DNA from: Schizophyllum amplum
Lineage: Eukaryota; Basidiomycota; Agaricomycetes; Agaricales; Schizophyllaceae
NCBI GenBank assembly: GCA_007026445.1
Contig: VDMD01000015.1
Span: forward strand, 597,553 to 661,552
Length of the DNA: 64,000 nucleotides
Reading direction: 5' to 3'
Under the pieces are notes generated by a model. That model saw only the letters and a program-made list of their open reading frames with translations. It made no database searches and was not told the origin of the DNA. Positions 11,225-21,786 of the stretch are shown here, piece by piece. The position numbers and the translations under genes were made by a program. Position 1 is the first letter of the stretch. The number at the start of each line of letters is the position of its first letter.

Positions 11225-12993
11225 ATGTCTGCGGATCCCAGCAGCAGCACGTCGCGCACGGTCGCCGTCATTGGCGCAGGGCCGGTAGGCTGCCTCGCCG
11301 CCATGGCGTTCGCGAAGCGCGGGTGGCGCGTAGAGATCTACGAAGGGCGGGCAGGTGCGTATATACTGTTTACTTCTCCTGCATTGTGTGCTAATGCATA
11401 CGCGTAGATCTGCGCCTCCCCGAGTCCCGCGCGAACCTCGCCTTGCGCTCCATCAACCTCGCCATCTCCCACCGCGGCATAGTCGCGCTACAGGCCGTCA
11501 ACTCCGCCGCCGCGGACCGTTTCCTCGCCGACGCCATTCCCATGCATGGTCGCATGGTTCATACCACCGCTGGCAAGGAGGAGACAATATACTACGACAG
11601 GGACCATCAGGTATGCTCGTTATTGCTCCGTGCTTCCTCGCTCACTCACTGGTGAACTTAGCACATCAACTCGATCGACCGTGCTGTGCTTAACCAGGGA
11701 TTGCTAGACGAGGTGGAGGCGTTTCCCCGGTGTCAAGCTCTTCTTCCGCCACAAGGTCCAGAACATCGACTTCGACGGCAAGAAGATGACTGCGCGCGAC
11801 CTGGAGACTGGCCGCGACGTTGAGGCGCATTTCGATCTCTGCATCGGCGCTGACGGAAGCTACTCTGTCGTGCGACGGCAGATGATGCGCGTCATGCGGT
11901 GCGTTTGGCTACCGCTCCCCCTTATTCTGTTGACTGACTCGCACCTAGGATGGATTTCCAGCAGACGTACATGAAGGACGAGTACATGGAGCTGCGTATG
12001 CCATCCGGCGTTGGCGCAAGCGGCGAGTCAACCTTCCTCCTCCACCCAAACCGCCTGCACATCTGGCCACGGCATTCCTTCATGCTCATCGCGCTTCCCA
12101 ACAAGGACAAGACATTCACGTGCACGCTGTTTGCACCGAGCACCGAGTTCGACAAGCTAGACACCGTGGATAAATTCCTGTCGTGGTTCGAGCACCATTT
12201 CCCCGACGCACACCGCCACATAGGCGCTGATGCGCTCGCGAAGGATTATAGCCGCAACCCGCGCTGTCCCCTAATTTGCACGACGGTCAGATTTGATTCA
12301 TGCACTTATAAGCCTCTTTCTAATGCCCTCCTAGTCCAACCCATATCATTACAAGGACCGTGCAATTATTCTCGGTGACGCGGCCCATGCGATGGTTCCA
12401 TTCTACGGGCAGGGGCTTAATTGTGGCCTCGAAGACGTGCGTGTGCTAAGCGCGCTACTGCAGGCTGAGGGCATAACGTCCGACAAAACTTCGGAGGACC
12501 CTACTATAGTAGATCCCCGCCTTGCTCACGCTCTCGCCTACTACTCCGAACACCGTCACGAAGACTTGGTCGCTATATGCGACTTGGCGCAGAATAACTA
12601 GTACGCTGTCATTCTTCATGCATATATGCCGCTAATCCTTGGTTCAGCGTCGAAATGCGCCACGACGTGACGTCGCCGATGTTTCTCTTCAAGAAGGCCG
12701 TCGACAACGTTCTGTACATGTTGAGTCGGCGACAGCGGCTGTCGCTCGCATCGTTTGGGAGCGCGTTGGCGAGCGTGCCATTCCCCGCGGGCGAGCCGAG
12801 CGAATGGATTCCGCTGTACACGATGGTCACATTCCGCCCGGACGTCAGTTATGCGACCGCGCAACGCAAAGCAAGGAGGCAGGCGCGCGTTTTGACGGTG
12901 CTCGGCTGGCTGACCGCGTCGGCTGTCGGCGCTGGGTCCCTGTTGGCGTTGGTTGCGAGCTACGACCGCGCGCGGCGCCTACTCACGCGGTGA
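11225..12993 (+). CDS. BNA4: Kynurenine 3-monooxygenase
   Basis: FAD- and NADPH-dependent hydroxylase converting kynurenine to 3-hydroxykynurenine at the mitochondrial outer membrane. Exon 1 has the FAD-binding [17 protein letters not shown]; then [17 protein letters not shown]; a middle exon [10 protein letters not shown]; and the second FAD motif [21 protein letters not shown]. The C-terminus has a hydrophobic anchor ([20 protein letters not shown]), as in fungal and animal homologues. About 500 residues, normal length. Introns are canonical at roughly 11355, 11611, 11900, 12285 and 12602. One extra base in the CCCC run at 11725-11728 breaks the frame between DEVEAFP and the following VKLFFRHKV; removing one C restores it. 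Flanked by kynureninase 2, which uses its product. Confidence 0.93.
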
Positions 12994-13574
12994 CAAGTGT
13001 AATGGCCCTGTATCAGTAGTAGAAACCTGTCTATATGTACCACTATGTAGTCGGTGCCAATAAGGCGCGCCGCGATGGGCCACGGAAGCAGGGGGAGTAA
13101 TCAGAATTTCGAGCATGATAATCAACCAGGATGTTGAGGTTGTTGATTTCACGTGAGCTATGTTGATGTTCGTGTGGGAGTATCAATCGTGTCCATATGT
13201 ATATTGCTGCAACCGGGGTACTAAAACAACAGGAGGGCGAGGGAGGGCCTATGCAGTTCGTCTGCCTGTCCATGACCGCGCCGCAGGGCATAGATAAATA
13301 CAGAGCTTCGACGGGGCGTCAGGTTGTAGATATGTGGTATTTACCAAACCAGGAATATCAGTCGAGAGCAGTACGACAGAAGAGAGAAATTGAGGAAGAG
13401 AAGGAGCGGGGAGCGGAGGAGGAGGAACGGAGAATATACGAGAACCCAACCGGCCGACCGACATGGGGACCAAACGTGTAAGGGAGGCGATAGATCGATT
13501 CCATGATATGTTGTGTCCAGCAGGCAACATAAGTTGGAAAAGGATTGGGGATTGCTTGAGAGGCGTACTGCCGC
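12994..13574. other. Intergenic region between convergent genes
   Basis: About 580 bases between the 3' ends of the monooxygenase and the AT-hook gene. An open frame at 13197-13481 has a charged Glu/Arg stretch but no start context or homology I recognise. No clear gene seen. Confidence 0.4.
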
Positions 13575-14346
13575 TTACTGAGCCGCAGACTTTGGCGGGC
13601 GACCTGGGTGCGGTTTAGTGGTAGCCGGCGTGAGTGGCAGTGGAATTACGCACCGCGCTTCTTGGGCGCGGCCGGAGCGGCCTCTGTGCCCTCGGGCTTG
13701 GGCTTGGGGGGCCTGGAACGCGGATGAGTACGGTGAGGGCGATGATGTGTGGCGCACGGACCTTCCACGCTTCTTCTTGGGGGGAGGCTCCTCGCCCTCT
13801 ACATCAGGGTCCTTCTTCTCCTACTCGATGTTAGGACGCGTCGCTTGACGAGCATAGGCGATCTCACCTTGGGAGGTCTAGAGCGGGCAGCGTTAGACGC
13901 GTCAGCGGGCGGCCAGATAAGCGATCTCACCTTCCGCGCTTCTTGCCCGTGACGGGGGCGGACGTGGACGCTGCAGGAGCCGCGGTCGCGTCTTTCGGCT
14001 TGTTCTTGGAGCCTATCGATGGGGGAAGTGTCAGGGGCGGGTCGACGCGAGAGGGGGACGGGGACGGCACCTTTGGGACGGCCTGGGACGCTCAGTCAGC
14101 TCGGGCGATCAACAACAGGGACGTGCGGTTGCTTACCTCGGCCCCGCTTAACGGGGGCGCATTGTCTAGCGGTGACTAGGTGAGCGGCGCGTAGGGGGAT
14201 GGACATCGCGATGGGAACGTACCGGGCGGGGCTGCGCTGGATGCGGCGGCTGCGCTGCTCTCGGCAGCGGCGGGCGATTCGTCGAGCTGATCTTGCTCCT
14301 GCTGGTCGACGGCGGCAACGTCGACGGCCTCGGGCGAGTCTGACAT
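13575..14346 (-). CDS. Three-AT-hook (HMGA-like) chromatin protein
   Basis: Seven exons (14346-14223, 14165-14137, 14082-13931, 13877-13868, 13820-13762, 13712-13654, 13603-13575) total 462 bases and join without break to a 153-residue protein. The N-terminal half is Ala/Ser/Asp-rich. The C-terminal half holds three AT-hooks, each KKRGRPPK or KKKRGRPPK, separated by acidic or Pro/Lys linkers, ending KSAAQ. AT-hooks bind the minor groove of A/T DNA, so a nuclear architectural role is expected. Every hook is cut by an intron between RG and RPPK, and one exon is only 10 bases. It lies inside the kynurenine neighbourhood, but no functional link is shown. Confidence 0.85.
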
Positions 14347-15140
14347 GGCTGGCGGACGGGCGGGGAGGCGGTGGGGGCGACGAGGGAGGGGAGAGAGAGC
14401 GGGGCAAGGTGGAAAAGATATAAACGACAACGCAACCAGGGTTTTAAACGGCCGTCCTCATCAGCGAACCGGAATTTCACTAAATGGTGAGGGAAACAAG
14501 TCGCTGATTTCGCTTGCCCTGGAAATTGGAAATGCCCCCCAAATCGGGGCCGTTCCGTCACGGGAGCAAACCGCCGCCGGCTTCTTGCCGTCACGTGGAG
14601 CCCCCCGCGCCCTCCGGTGTGGTCAACGCGCCGCTGCTCGCGTCCGACGCCCGCGTCGCTCTCGGCGTGCGCACAGGCAAGGCGGCTGGCGCAGGACGGT
14701 TGCCATGCAGTCCACCCTCATTTCTTATCTGCAAATTCAATTTATCGTGCCGTTACCGCCCGACGAAGGTCCGTTCCTATGAAACCCCGAATGGCAGTCT
14801 GCGTATGCGTAAGTATGTGTGGCGCGGCAGCGCGGTCGAAGAGCGTCTGGGCTGCAGCGGTTGAATTATTCTCAAAAATTGCGGTGCGTACTCCAGGCCA
14901 AAGCTGACGTTTGTCTGTCAGCAATGGAGGGGGTGGAGCTCTGGAGACGGACGAGGAGTGACCACACGGGAAAATAAAAAGGGAAATTGTGTGGGCCCCC
15001 GTGCTGCGCAATATTTGCTGATGGAGACGTGACGTACTACAGACCCCGGGGGTTCCTGGCGGCCTCCGGGCCGCGCCGGCGCTGACGTGGGCACGCGTTT
15101 GTGGCGTCGCGTTCAATCCCTCTTGTCATTGTCGCGCGCG
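14347..15140. other. Divergent promoter region of AT-hook gene and YOS9
   Basis: About 800 bases between divergent starts. The open frames here are short and mutually overlapping, with no recognisable protein. It should contain both promoters; no convincing TATA box was identified. Confidence 0.4.
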
Positions 15141-17245
15141 ATGGTCTCGCGGACGTGTCTTTTGCTGTGTGCATCACTAAATCTTGCGGCGGCGCGGCTG
15201 CTGCACTCGCTCCCCGAAGATCCTCATGCGTTTCCCAAATTCCGGGTGTCGTTTATGAACGGCCAGTCTATCGGTAAAGAGACAGCTGAGCGCTGGCTGC
15301 GCGAGGGTCTGCGCGGTGGCGAGCTTGAGTTTACCGAGCAGTCATGGCAAGAGGACTCAGGGAGCTGGCACGAACGCATCCCGCGCAAAGAGATCGGTGG
15401 GACTGATGCTGGTCAAGCTCCGTCTGAGGTACGCCGTCTGTTTCCTCGCGCCAGGCGCGCGGCAATGAAGACACCAGACAGCTGCACCGCCCAGAAAACA
15501 ACCACACCCTCGAGCTTATGCGTATGGGCCCCGAGTCCTACCTCTGCTACATCCCTAGACCTCTCGAATACGAGCCACCAGAAGGAGCCGACGCCGCCGA
15601 TGCGGAGCTCACCCCCGCACGCAGTTGGCAACTTCTGCAGCCGCTAACCGGAACATGCCTCTATGTGCGTGACGTGCCCTCCCCACTGCGCGCCGATTTG
15701 CGTGTCTGACCCATGTGCAGCACCGACAAGGCAGGTCTGATGTGCCCGGAAATTGCCAGCCCCGCTAAGCCTACCCAGGGTGGTTCACATACTCCTACTG
15801 CCACGGCCAGCAAATCCGGCAATTCAAGGAACTGATACCCTCCCAACCTCATGCCGCGAGTGCGTCCCCATATCTTCATCTTCTCCGCAGTGCATCCGCT
15901 CCCTCTAGAATGCCCGGAACTGACTATATCGGTGTTATGTAGCGGGCTACCGCCCAGCAGAGGACCCAGAGGTAAACATATTCGCTTTCTTCCGCCTTCC
16001 GAGCGCGCTTTTCCTTCCTCCCCCTTTTCTCATGTGCTGTCATTGTCATCTCCGCCGCCTACTAAAGCATTCGAAGCATCTTTCCTGTCATTCATCCGTC
16101 TTATCTGATTTTCATCTTTACCCTATTCGAGCTACCCCCCAAAACTTACTCGCCTCACAGTGGGACGCTTACACCTTGGGACGCGCGCCACCGACACCGG
16201 AGCCCGGCGCAGACCTCACAGTTGCTGAGCAGAATGCGCTCGTGGCCAACCTCGAGCTCGCCAAAAATGCAGGCTCCCGGTATCTCGTACAGCGCTGGGG
16301 CGACGGCACGCACTGCGACAAGACGGGGAAGCCGCGCGAGGTGGAAGTACAGGTACGTTGCTATTTTCATTAATCTGCACGATTTATTGCGGCCGCCCGT
16401 CGTATCGGCTTGCTTGCCCTGTCGTCCTGACGCTCTCGAAAATTTGGAAGGCACACTGTCCTCGGGCAAAGGGCATTTTCCCTTGTGTTTCCTGATTTTG
16501 CACATGCATTTCATGTCTTCTCCTTGCGTTTTACCCGCGATATACGGCGCGCTCTCACGGCTCGCAATGGCCTTGCAATTCTGCCGGCGTGGGCTCACAT
16601 TGCTGCCCCCGTTGCTCTTCTCCTTGGCTACCGGATCCCGCCGCAAGAGATGTCCTGACTGACAATACACTTTCAGTTCCACTGCTCGATGGCGATGACG
16701 GATACGATTCTGTTCGTAAAAGAAGCCAAGACGTGCTCGTACGTCCTTGTTATTCACACACCGCGACTGTGTGGGGAGCCGGGGTTCAAGTCGCGACGTG
16801 ACGCCCGGGAGGAGGCCGTCATCCGTTGCCGCGAAGTCGTGGACACGCCTGCCCCCAGCGCCGCCGACCTCCCGCAAGGAGACCACCCCTTCAAGCACCC
16901 GCGCCGGAAGACAGCCCTCCCCGCGCGCACTGCGCCGCGCAAGGAGGAGCAGGCGCAGCAGAAGAAAGTGGCCGCGGAGAGCGCGTACAGCGACATCCTG
17001 CGGCGCGCTTTGAACGCGTTCCTGGGCGCGGACGCGGGGAACGACGCCGCAGTTATTGTGGAGGACGGGGATGTGGTCATCGAGGTGCTGGACGAGGCGT
17101 CTTCCAGGATATGGACGACGCGGAGAGCAATGCAGTGATCACGGAGGCGCTGCGCGCGGCGGGCTTTGCGATCAAGGGGGACAAGTTTGTGCAGGCGGAG
17201 GAGGGAGAGGAGGAATACGACGACCCGCATCGGGATGAATTGTAG
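15141..17245 (+). CDS. YOS9: OS-9/YOS9-type ER lectin of ER-associated degradation
   Basis: Luminal ER lectin that recognises trimmed N-glycans on misfolded glycoproteins and passes them to the HRD ubiquitin ligase. N-terminal signal peptide (MVSRTCLLLCASLNLAAA). The MRH domain is spread over several exons: SYLCYIP, then QGWFTYSYCHGQQIRQF, then DAYTLGR, GSRYLVQRWGDGTHCD, and FHCSM to TCSYVLVIHTPRLCGEPGF. A 10-base exon at 15721-15730 is needed to reach QGWFTY and uses a GC donor at 15731. Late in the gene the frame is lost near 17094 (one base). The shifted frame continues as an acidic tail ending HRDEL, matching the ER-retrieval signal expected for YOS9 proteins. The unshifted frame stops at 17138 without it. 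Confidence 0.88.
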
Positions 17246-17425
17246 ACGGGGTTGGGCTTGAATGTGAGCGTGAACGATAAGACTGATGGCTGGAGGGATT
17301 CCCTTGGGAGTGCAATTGTAACAATTTTGTTGTCATTATGGAACGGCATTCGTTGTTTACAAGTGAGCCCCATGGTGCTTGAGCAATGCCACTGCACTGC
17401 TTTTACGCATAACTTCCGGTGCTTA

Positions 17426-17823
17426 CCGTCCCTGACCCAGATATGCACCACTTGGCCCAGGGTACCAGATATGCACCACTCGGCCTGTGCCAGTCAAATC
17501 TTCGTGAAATCCTTAGATATTTGGGGATCTGTAGCGCAGCATGTAACCTATGGTATCCTGAAATTTCATAGAGCAAGTGCATCTACAGCATGAGGTAGAA
17601 AAATCGAAAGTCGCCCGGCAATTCCCGAAAAGTGGTGCATTGCCCTATCACCGTCTTTGCGCACAGACAGCACCGTCGTTGCTCAGTGATAATTCTCACA
17701 AATATTTATGCGAAAAGATAATAGTCGTCTGCATGGGCATGATTATTTCCAAAGCATTTGAAGACGAAACCGGCGAGTTGTGGCTTGCAGACTCAAAGTG
17801 GTGCATATCTGGGTCATGGACGG
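17426..17823. mobile_element. MITE-like element with 28-bp terminal inverted repeats and TA flanks
   Basis: 398 bases bounded by 28-base inverted repeats (17426-17453 and 17796-17823) that differ at one position. They start CCGTCC and include CCAGATATGCACCACTT. Both ends are flanked by TA (17424-17425, 17824-17825), the target duplication of Tc1/mariner elements. The core CCAGATATGCACCACT is repeated directly at 17465-17480, as a subterminal repeat. No transposase frame is inside, so it would be non-autonomous. Confidence 0.75.
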
Positions 17824-18358
17824 TACGCGCGCAACTACAAAGTACTTAACGGACCAGGGGCCTCGGATGTCTGTACCGTTGCAAGTTCGTCATGCGAACG
17901 ACATCAAGCTCCCGGCATGGTGTACGGGAGAAGAATATATATAACAGCCAGACTCAGACTGCAGTAGTGTCTCTTTCAACGTGTGGTGCTGCAGGTGCCC
18001 AAGGCATCTCGATAAAGATGTCCTGAACGCGACGGCCCTGGCAGTGGCGCTTCCCTTGCTTCCTGCAAAGGTGCCTGCGCCCTGGTTCCTTCCGATTTTC
18101 TGACTTTCGGTGCTTGTTCACGGAGTCGAGTACCGGGACAGCAGCACACAGGTGAAGGGGTACACAAGACGATTAAGTGTAATTGATACATAAGAAAGTT
18201 CGAAAAATAGTACGAGCGCTGTACCATACAAGGTTCGGGTATCTCGCTAGTCATGCGCGGAAAAGCGGTGGCGTGAAGAAGGCATGCTGGTCGTGGTTTG
18301 CGCTAGAGGGGCGGACTAGCGGCTGGTGTATTTCCCTTCACAGGCGGCAGGCCCCTCC

Positions 18359-18665
18359 CTAATACTTCAGGATGATGTACAGGGCGTGGATGATACCGGG
18401 ACTGGAAATGACTGTCAGCGCTACTGTGTGAGGGTTGAGCATGGGTCTACGCACATGTAACCCAGAATGGTGAGCAGGATGTTGATGCAGAAGTCTGCAT
18501 TGCAGCCACGTTCCAAGAACACGCCGACGGGCGGGATGAAGATGGCGAAGATGATCTGGGAAGCGAGTCAGCAAGGGAGTTCAGAGTACGACTTCCTGTG
18601 CGCAAGCGAGGTCAGAAGGTGGTCGGCGTGCTTACCTTGCAGATGTCAGATGAAGTGAAGGCCAT
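18359..18665 (-). CDS. PMP3: PMP3 family plasma-membrane proteolipid
   Basis: Small hydrophobic protein of 57 residues that in yeast affects membrane potential and salt tolerance. Exons 18665-18636, 18555-18455 and 18401-18359 join in frame. The product begins MAFTSSDICK and has the two family membrane spans: IIFAIFIPPVGVFLERGC and INILLTILGYIPGIIHALYI. The whole length and the ERGC turn are typical of PMP3/UPF0057. A TATATAAG lies about 42 bases upstream on the same strand. Convergent 3' region toward the inverted-repeat element; divergent from the formamidase gene. Confidence 0.95.
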
Positions 18666-19005
18666 GGTGGTTAGATGAAAAAATTCGAGACGAGGCGGGA
18701 AGTGGTCTTATATATGGCACGCGGGAGGCGGCCAAGATGACGTCATGATGCGATGACGCGCTGGCTGTGAAGGGAACTGTGGCGGTGCAGCAGCTGCGCC
18801 CCTCGACCCTGTGCGTAAGCGCGTCTTCGCTGTGCACGCACTGTGCACGTTCCACAGGCGTTCTTCAACTGCCGGAGGCTTGGCCATAGGGAAACTTGCT
18901 CGACAGAAGGTCTAGACTACCAAGGGGCTCTGAACCTGTGATTGCTTTGTCCGACATCCACCGGAGCGCTCGGAAGTTCGACTTGCAAGAGCTTGAGGAA
19001 CGCCG
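18666..19005. promoter_or_regulatory. Shared divergent promoter of PMP3 and formamidase
   Basis: 340 bases between divergent starts. On the minus strand, TATATAAG at 18707-18714 sits about 42 bases upstream of the PMP3 ATG. No equally clear TATA box faces the plus-strand gene. Confidence 0.5.
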
Positions 19006-20173
19006 ATGGACATCGTCAGGCTTGCCGACCTTCAGTATGCGAGGGTGGATGACCCGCAGCGCAAGTACGACTTCTACATCCCAGTGGATGAGCCTAGCAA
19101 GTTTCCCGACGGAATGCGCGAAGCTGACTTGCCGGTCATAATATTTGTGCACGGTGGCGCGTGGCGGTCGTGAGTCCCTCCCCTTTCGTCGTCAAGCACT
19201 CCCCCAAATCTCTCCTATCCTCGTTAATCTTGCCCACCTCTCGTCGCACTCCTGCTTGTCCTCTTTCGTCGCGCTCTCTTTGCGCTCCAAGTTAGATCAT
19301 GAAAACCTCACCTTCCCACCCTCTGCCGTCAGCCGCATCGTCCTTGACGTCCTTCGAGCGACGTGTTTGACAGCTCCTCCAACGATGGTTGTTCCTGGCG
19401 CTATCTGCCCATTCTGACTCACATTCGCTGTGGACGTCCTTTGCTTTAATTCCGCCCCGATATCCCTCCGCCTCTGACAGTGGACTCACCACAGCGAGGA
19501 CAAGCATGACCACCGCAAGCTCGCTGAAGAGCTCGCGCGGCGCACGCACGCCTGCGTCGCCGTCCCGAACTACCGCCTTTCGCCACGTACGCCGCCCCTG
19601 CACCACCCCGCACACGCGGAGGACGTCCTGACGTTCCTCACCCACCTCCACGACGTCGGATGTGAGTTCGTCCGCGACATATTCAGCCGGTCGCGTTGGT
19701 ATCTCGTCGGGCACTCCTGCAGCGCGCACATGATTGCGAGCATCGTCCTGAACTCGGACGGGACGACGCCATCGCTGGCGCCGCCGGCGCGCGTACTGGA
19801 CGCGATCCGCGGAGTGGCATTCTCGGAGGGGATCTACGACATCGATCTGCTGCTCGCGCGCTGGCCGGACTATGGGAGATGGTTCATACATGATGCGTTC
19901 GGCGAGCGGGAGGAATACAGCGCGGTCTCGATCGCCCGGTATCCTTTGCGCAAACCAGGGACACGGTGGTTATTGATGCACTCGTGTGAGGATGAGCTCG
20001 TTGACCCGGGACAGACAAAGGCAATGGGGGCGCACCTACAAGAGATCCATGCGGATCAGGAGGCAGTCACGATTGATATTGGCGGGCCTACGGAAAAGCA
20101 CGACGATGTGCTCAAGGGCGAATATTATTTGCGCAGTGTCTCGCGATTTGTGCTGGACATCGAGCGAGAGTGA
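19006..20173 (+). CDS. BNA7: Alpha/beta-hydrolase, probable kynurenine formamidase
   Basis: Fits arylformamidase, which removes formate from N-formylkynurenine to give kynurenine. Two exons, 19006-19169 and 19495-20173, join in frame to 280 residues, close to the usual length. Visible: the HGGAW oxyanion motif (residues 50-54) typical of this branch, nucleophile serine in GHSCSA, acid residue in CEDELVD, and histidine in EKHDD near the end. The intron is 325 bases, much longer than its neighbours, but with standard ends. HGGAW hydrolases include other esterases, so sequence alone leaves some doubt. Its position among three kynureninases and the kynurenine monooxygenase makes the formamidase reading the best one. 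Confidence 0.8.
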
Positions 20174-20668
20174 CATCTGAGAGGCGAAGGCGACATGTAT
20201 TGATATATAGGATATAGGATGTATTAGAGGCTATATGGCGCGGTTTTAACAGCTCAAAGTTCACTTGAAAGTTTCAAAATGGTAAGCGAATAATTCAGAG
20301 TTGGCTGTGAACTCTGAAAAAGGTTTTAATTTTCAAACAGATGTCCCACGCGCTGAGACGGCTCGAGGGCCTCGCAAGAGTATCTGAGGAGCCGCGACGG
20401 CTGGCAAGGGCACCGGCAGGGTGGCAGACACGCAGCCGACGTACATGGCTACCTGTGGCCACTTGAGGGCAGGTCTGAGGGCCGCCAGCGCGCGCAGGCG
20501 CCGGGCACTCGATTCAATTTTCACTTGAACTTTGAAGAAGTGGTCCGTAAAAATTCAAAACGACCTCTCAAAACTTCAAAAGTCTTGAATTCAGAACTGC
20601 CGTTCAACTCGTTCCATATAGCGTCTATTGCTGCGTCTGGGACATGGAAAGGAACGGCACATACGCTA
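20174..20668. other. Non-coding stretch with A/T-rich TTCAA/TTGAA blocks
   Basis: Two A/T-rich blocks (about 20240-20340 and 20510-20610), full of AAAGTTCA, TTCAAAA and CTTGAA motifs, flank a G/C-rich 170-base core. The blocks look partly inverted but do not pair well enough to call terminal repeats. No gene seen. Confidence 0.4.
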
Positions 20669-21065
20669 CTATTCGTCACCCAGTGTATATAAAAACAGCC
20701 TCAACTTTTATAAACACTGTCCATGCCCCTCTATATGTCGGAAACAGTTGTTGAAAAAAACTACGGTACCATTTTCGAGTACGCGGAACACGATGACGAA
20801 GTCCGTTTGAGCTCAGTCCCAATGGTGCGCGCGCTGCTGGCTGTAGAACGAGATTGATGGTATCAAGATCAGACTCGTATGGCCGATGAACGCGCTGCAT
20901 GTCTTCGTGCACTCCTGTTATGCCCATGAAAAGTTGACCATCGTATTCAGCGTCCTCAAGGGAACATTTGTGCCAATTTTCAGCAAGAAAATCGTCCATA
21001 TAAGGGGGCATGGACAGTGTTTATAAAAGTTGAGGCCGTTTTTATATACACTGGGTGACGAATAG
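20669..21065. mobile_element. MITE-like element with about 69-bp terminal inverted repeats and TA flanks
   Basis: 397 bases with inverted arms 20669-20737 and 20997-21065 that match at about 66 of 69 positions. The arms begin CTATTCGTCACCCAGTG, and both ends are flanked by TA (20667-20668, 21066-21067). The centre has a minus-strand open frame that starts in one arm (20676-21011, about 110 codons), with no recognisable transposase motif. The arm sequence is unrelated to that of the element at 17.4 kb. A transcript would fold into a long hairpin. Confidence 0.75.
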
Positions 21066-21561
21066 TATGTTCCGCGCCATGTTCAACTGTAGTGGAGCGC
21101 TATGACCAACTGTGAGCGCCAGCCACCGCGAGGGAACTTCGGAAAAGGAGCAGCGCCACACAGTGGTATGGATGCGTCAGGCCATGGTCAGTCTCCATAA
21201 CTCTGACTCCAGCCCTTGATTTGGAACTCTTCTGCGTACTAGAGGAAGTGCCGGCTGCGCTCGGCCTTGACCTTGCTTGCATTGGATGTTGGTTTTTCGG
21301 ACTTTTAGGCCGACAAGAGTCACTCTTTGGTCTTATGTACGGAAAAGTACCCGGAATTAAGGGTGTGGAGAGACCTTGCAAGCAAGGTAATCAGGACCAT
21401 CGTAGCTCAGTCCGAACTCGTAGCCCGTGTAGATTCGATGTAGATCCAGCGGAGTGAAAATGATCCGCTGGGAAGCCAGGTCGCACCTCAGAGTCAACGT
21501 TCAACGTTCAACTCCAAAGGGCCGGCAACTTGAACATAGCCCACGTGCGCCGCTGATAGGT

Positions 21562-21583
21562 TCGCCGTCCACGTGGACGGCGA
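21562..21583. repeat. Perfect 22-bp palindrome centred on CCACGTGG
   Basis: The 22 bases are their own reverse complement, with half-site TCGCCGTCCAC and an E-box-like CACGTG centre. The GTGGACGGC half recurs nearby (GCGTGGACGGCC about 21593, ATGGACGGCGAG about 21620), giving a small cluster of related sites. It could bind a dimeric bHLH or bZIP factor (inference). Confidence 0.55.
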
Positions 21584-21786
21584 CCATATACTCGCGTGGA
21601 CGGCCATCAAAACCCCACATGGACGGCGAGCCGGCGCAACCGATCCCAATTGGAAACATCGCCTTGTTCCTCTCTCCGCGTGCGCTGCGGGTCCGGGTAC
21701 GCTGTCGTGCTGTCGGGCGTCGTGCTCTGAAAGCGCAGAGCTTCGTAGGTGCTTTGGGAAGGCGATTGAATGGCAGTAGCCTCATG

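Noticed and set aside
14096..14165. A fourth AT-hook-like KRGRG in the exon at 14137-14165
   Set aside because: It appears only in another frame. The frame that joins correctly to both neighbouring exons reads DNAPPLSGAE, so the hook is a shadow.
17087..17111. A 25-base intron to explain the YOS9 frame change
   Set aside because: It has gt and cag ends but is too short for splicing; a one-base indel is simpler.
20174..20668. Possible inverted repeat made of the A/T-rich blocks
   Set aside because: The blocks share TTCAA/TTGAA words but do not pair over more than about 12 bases, so no terminal repeat is claimed.
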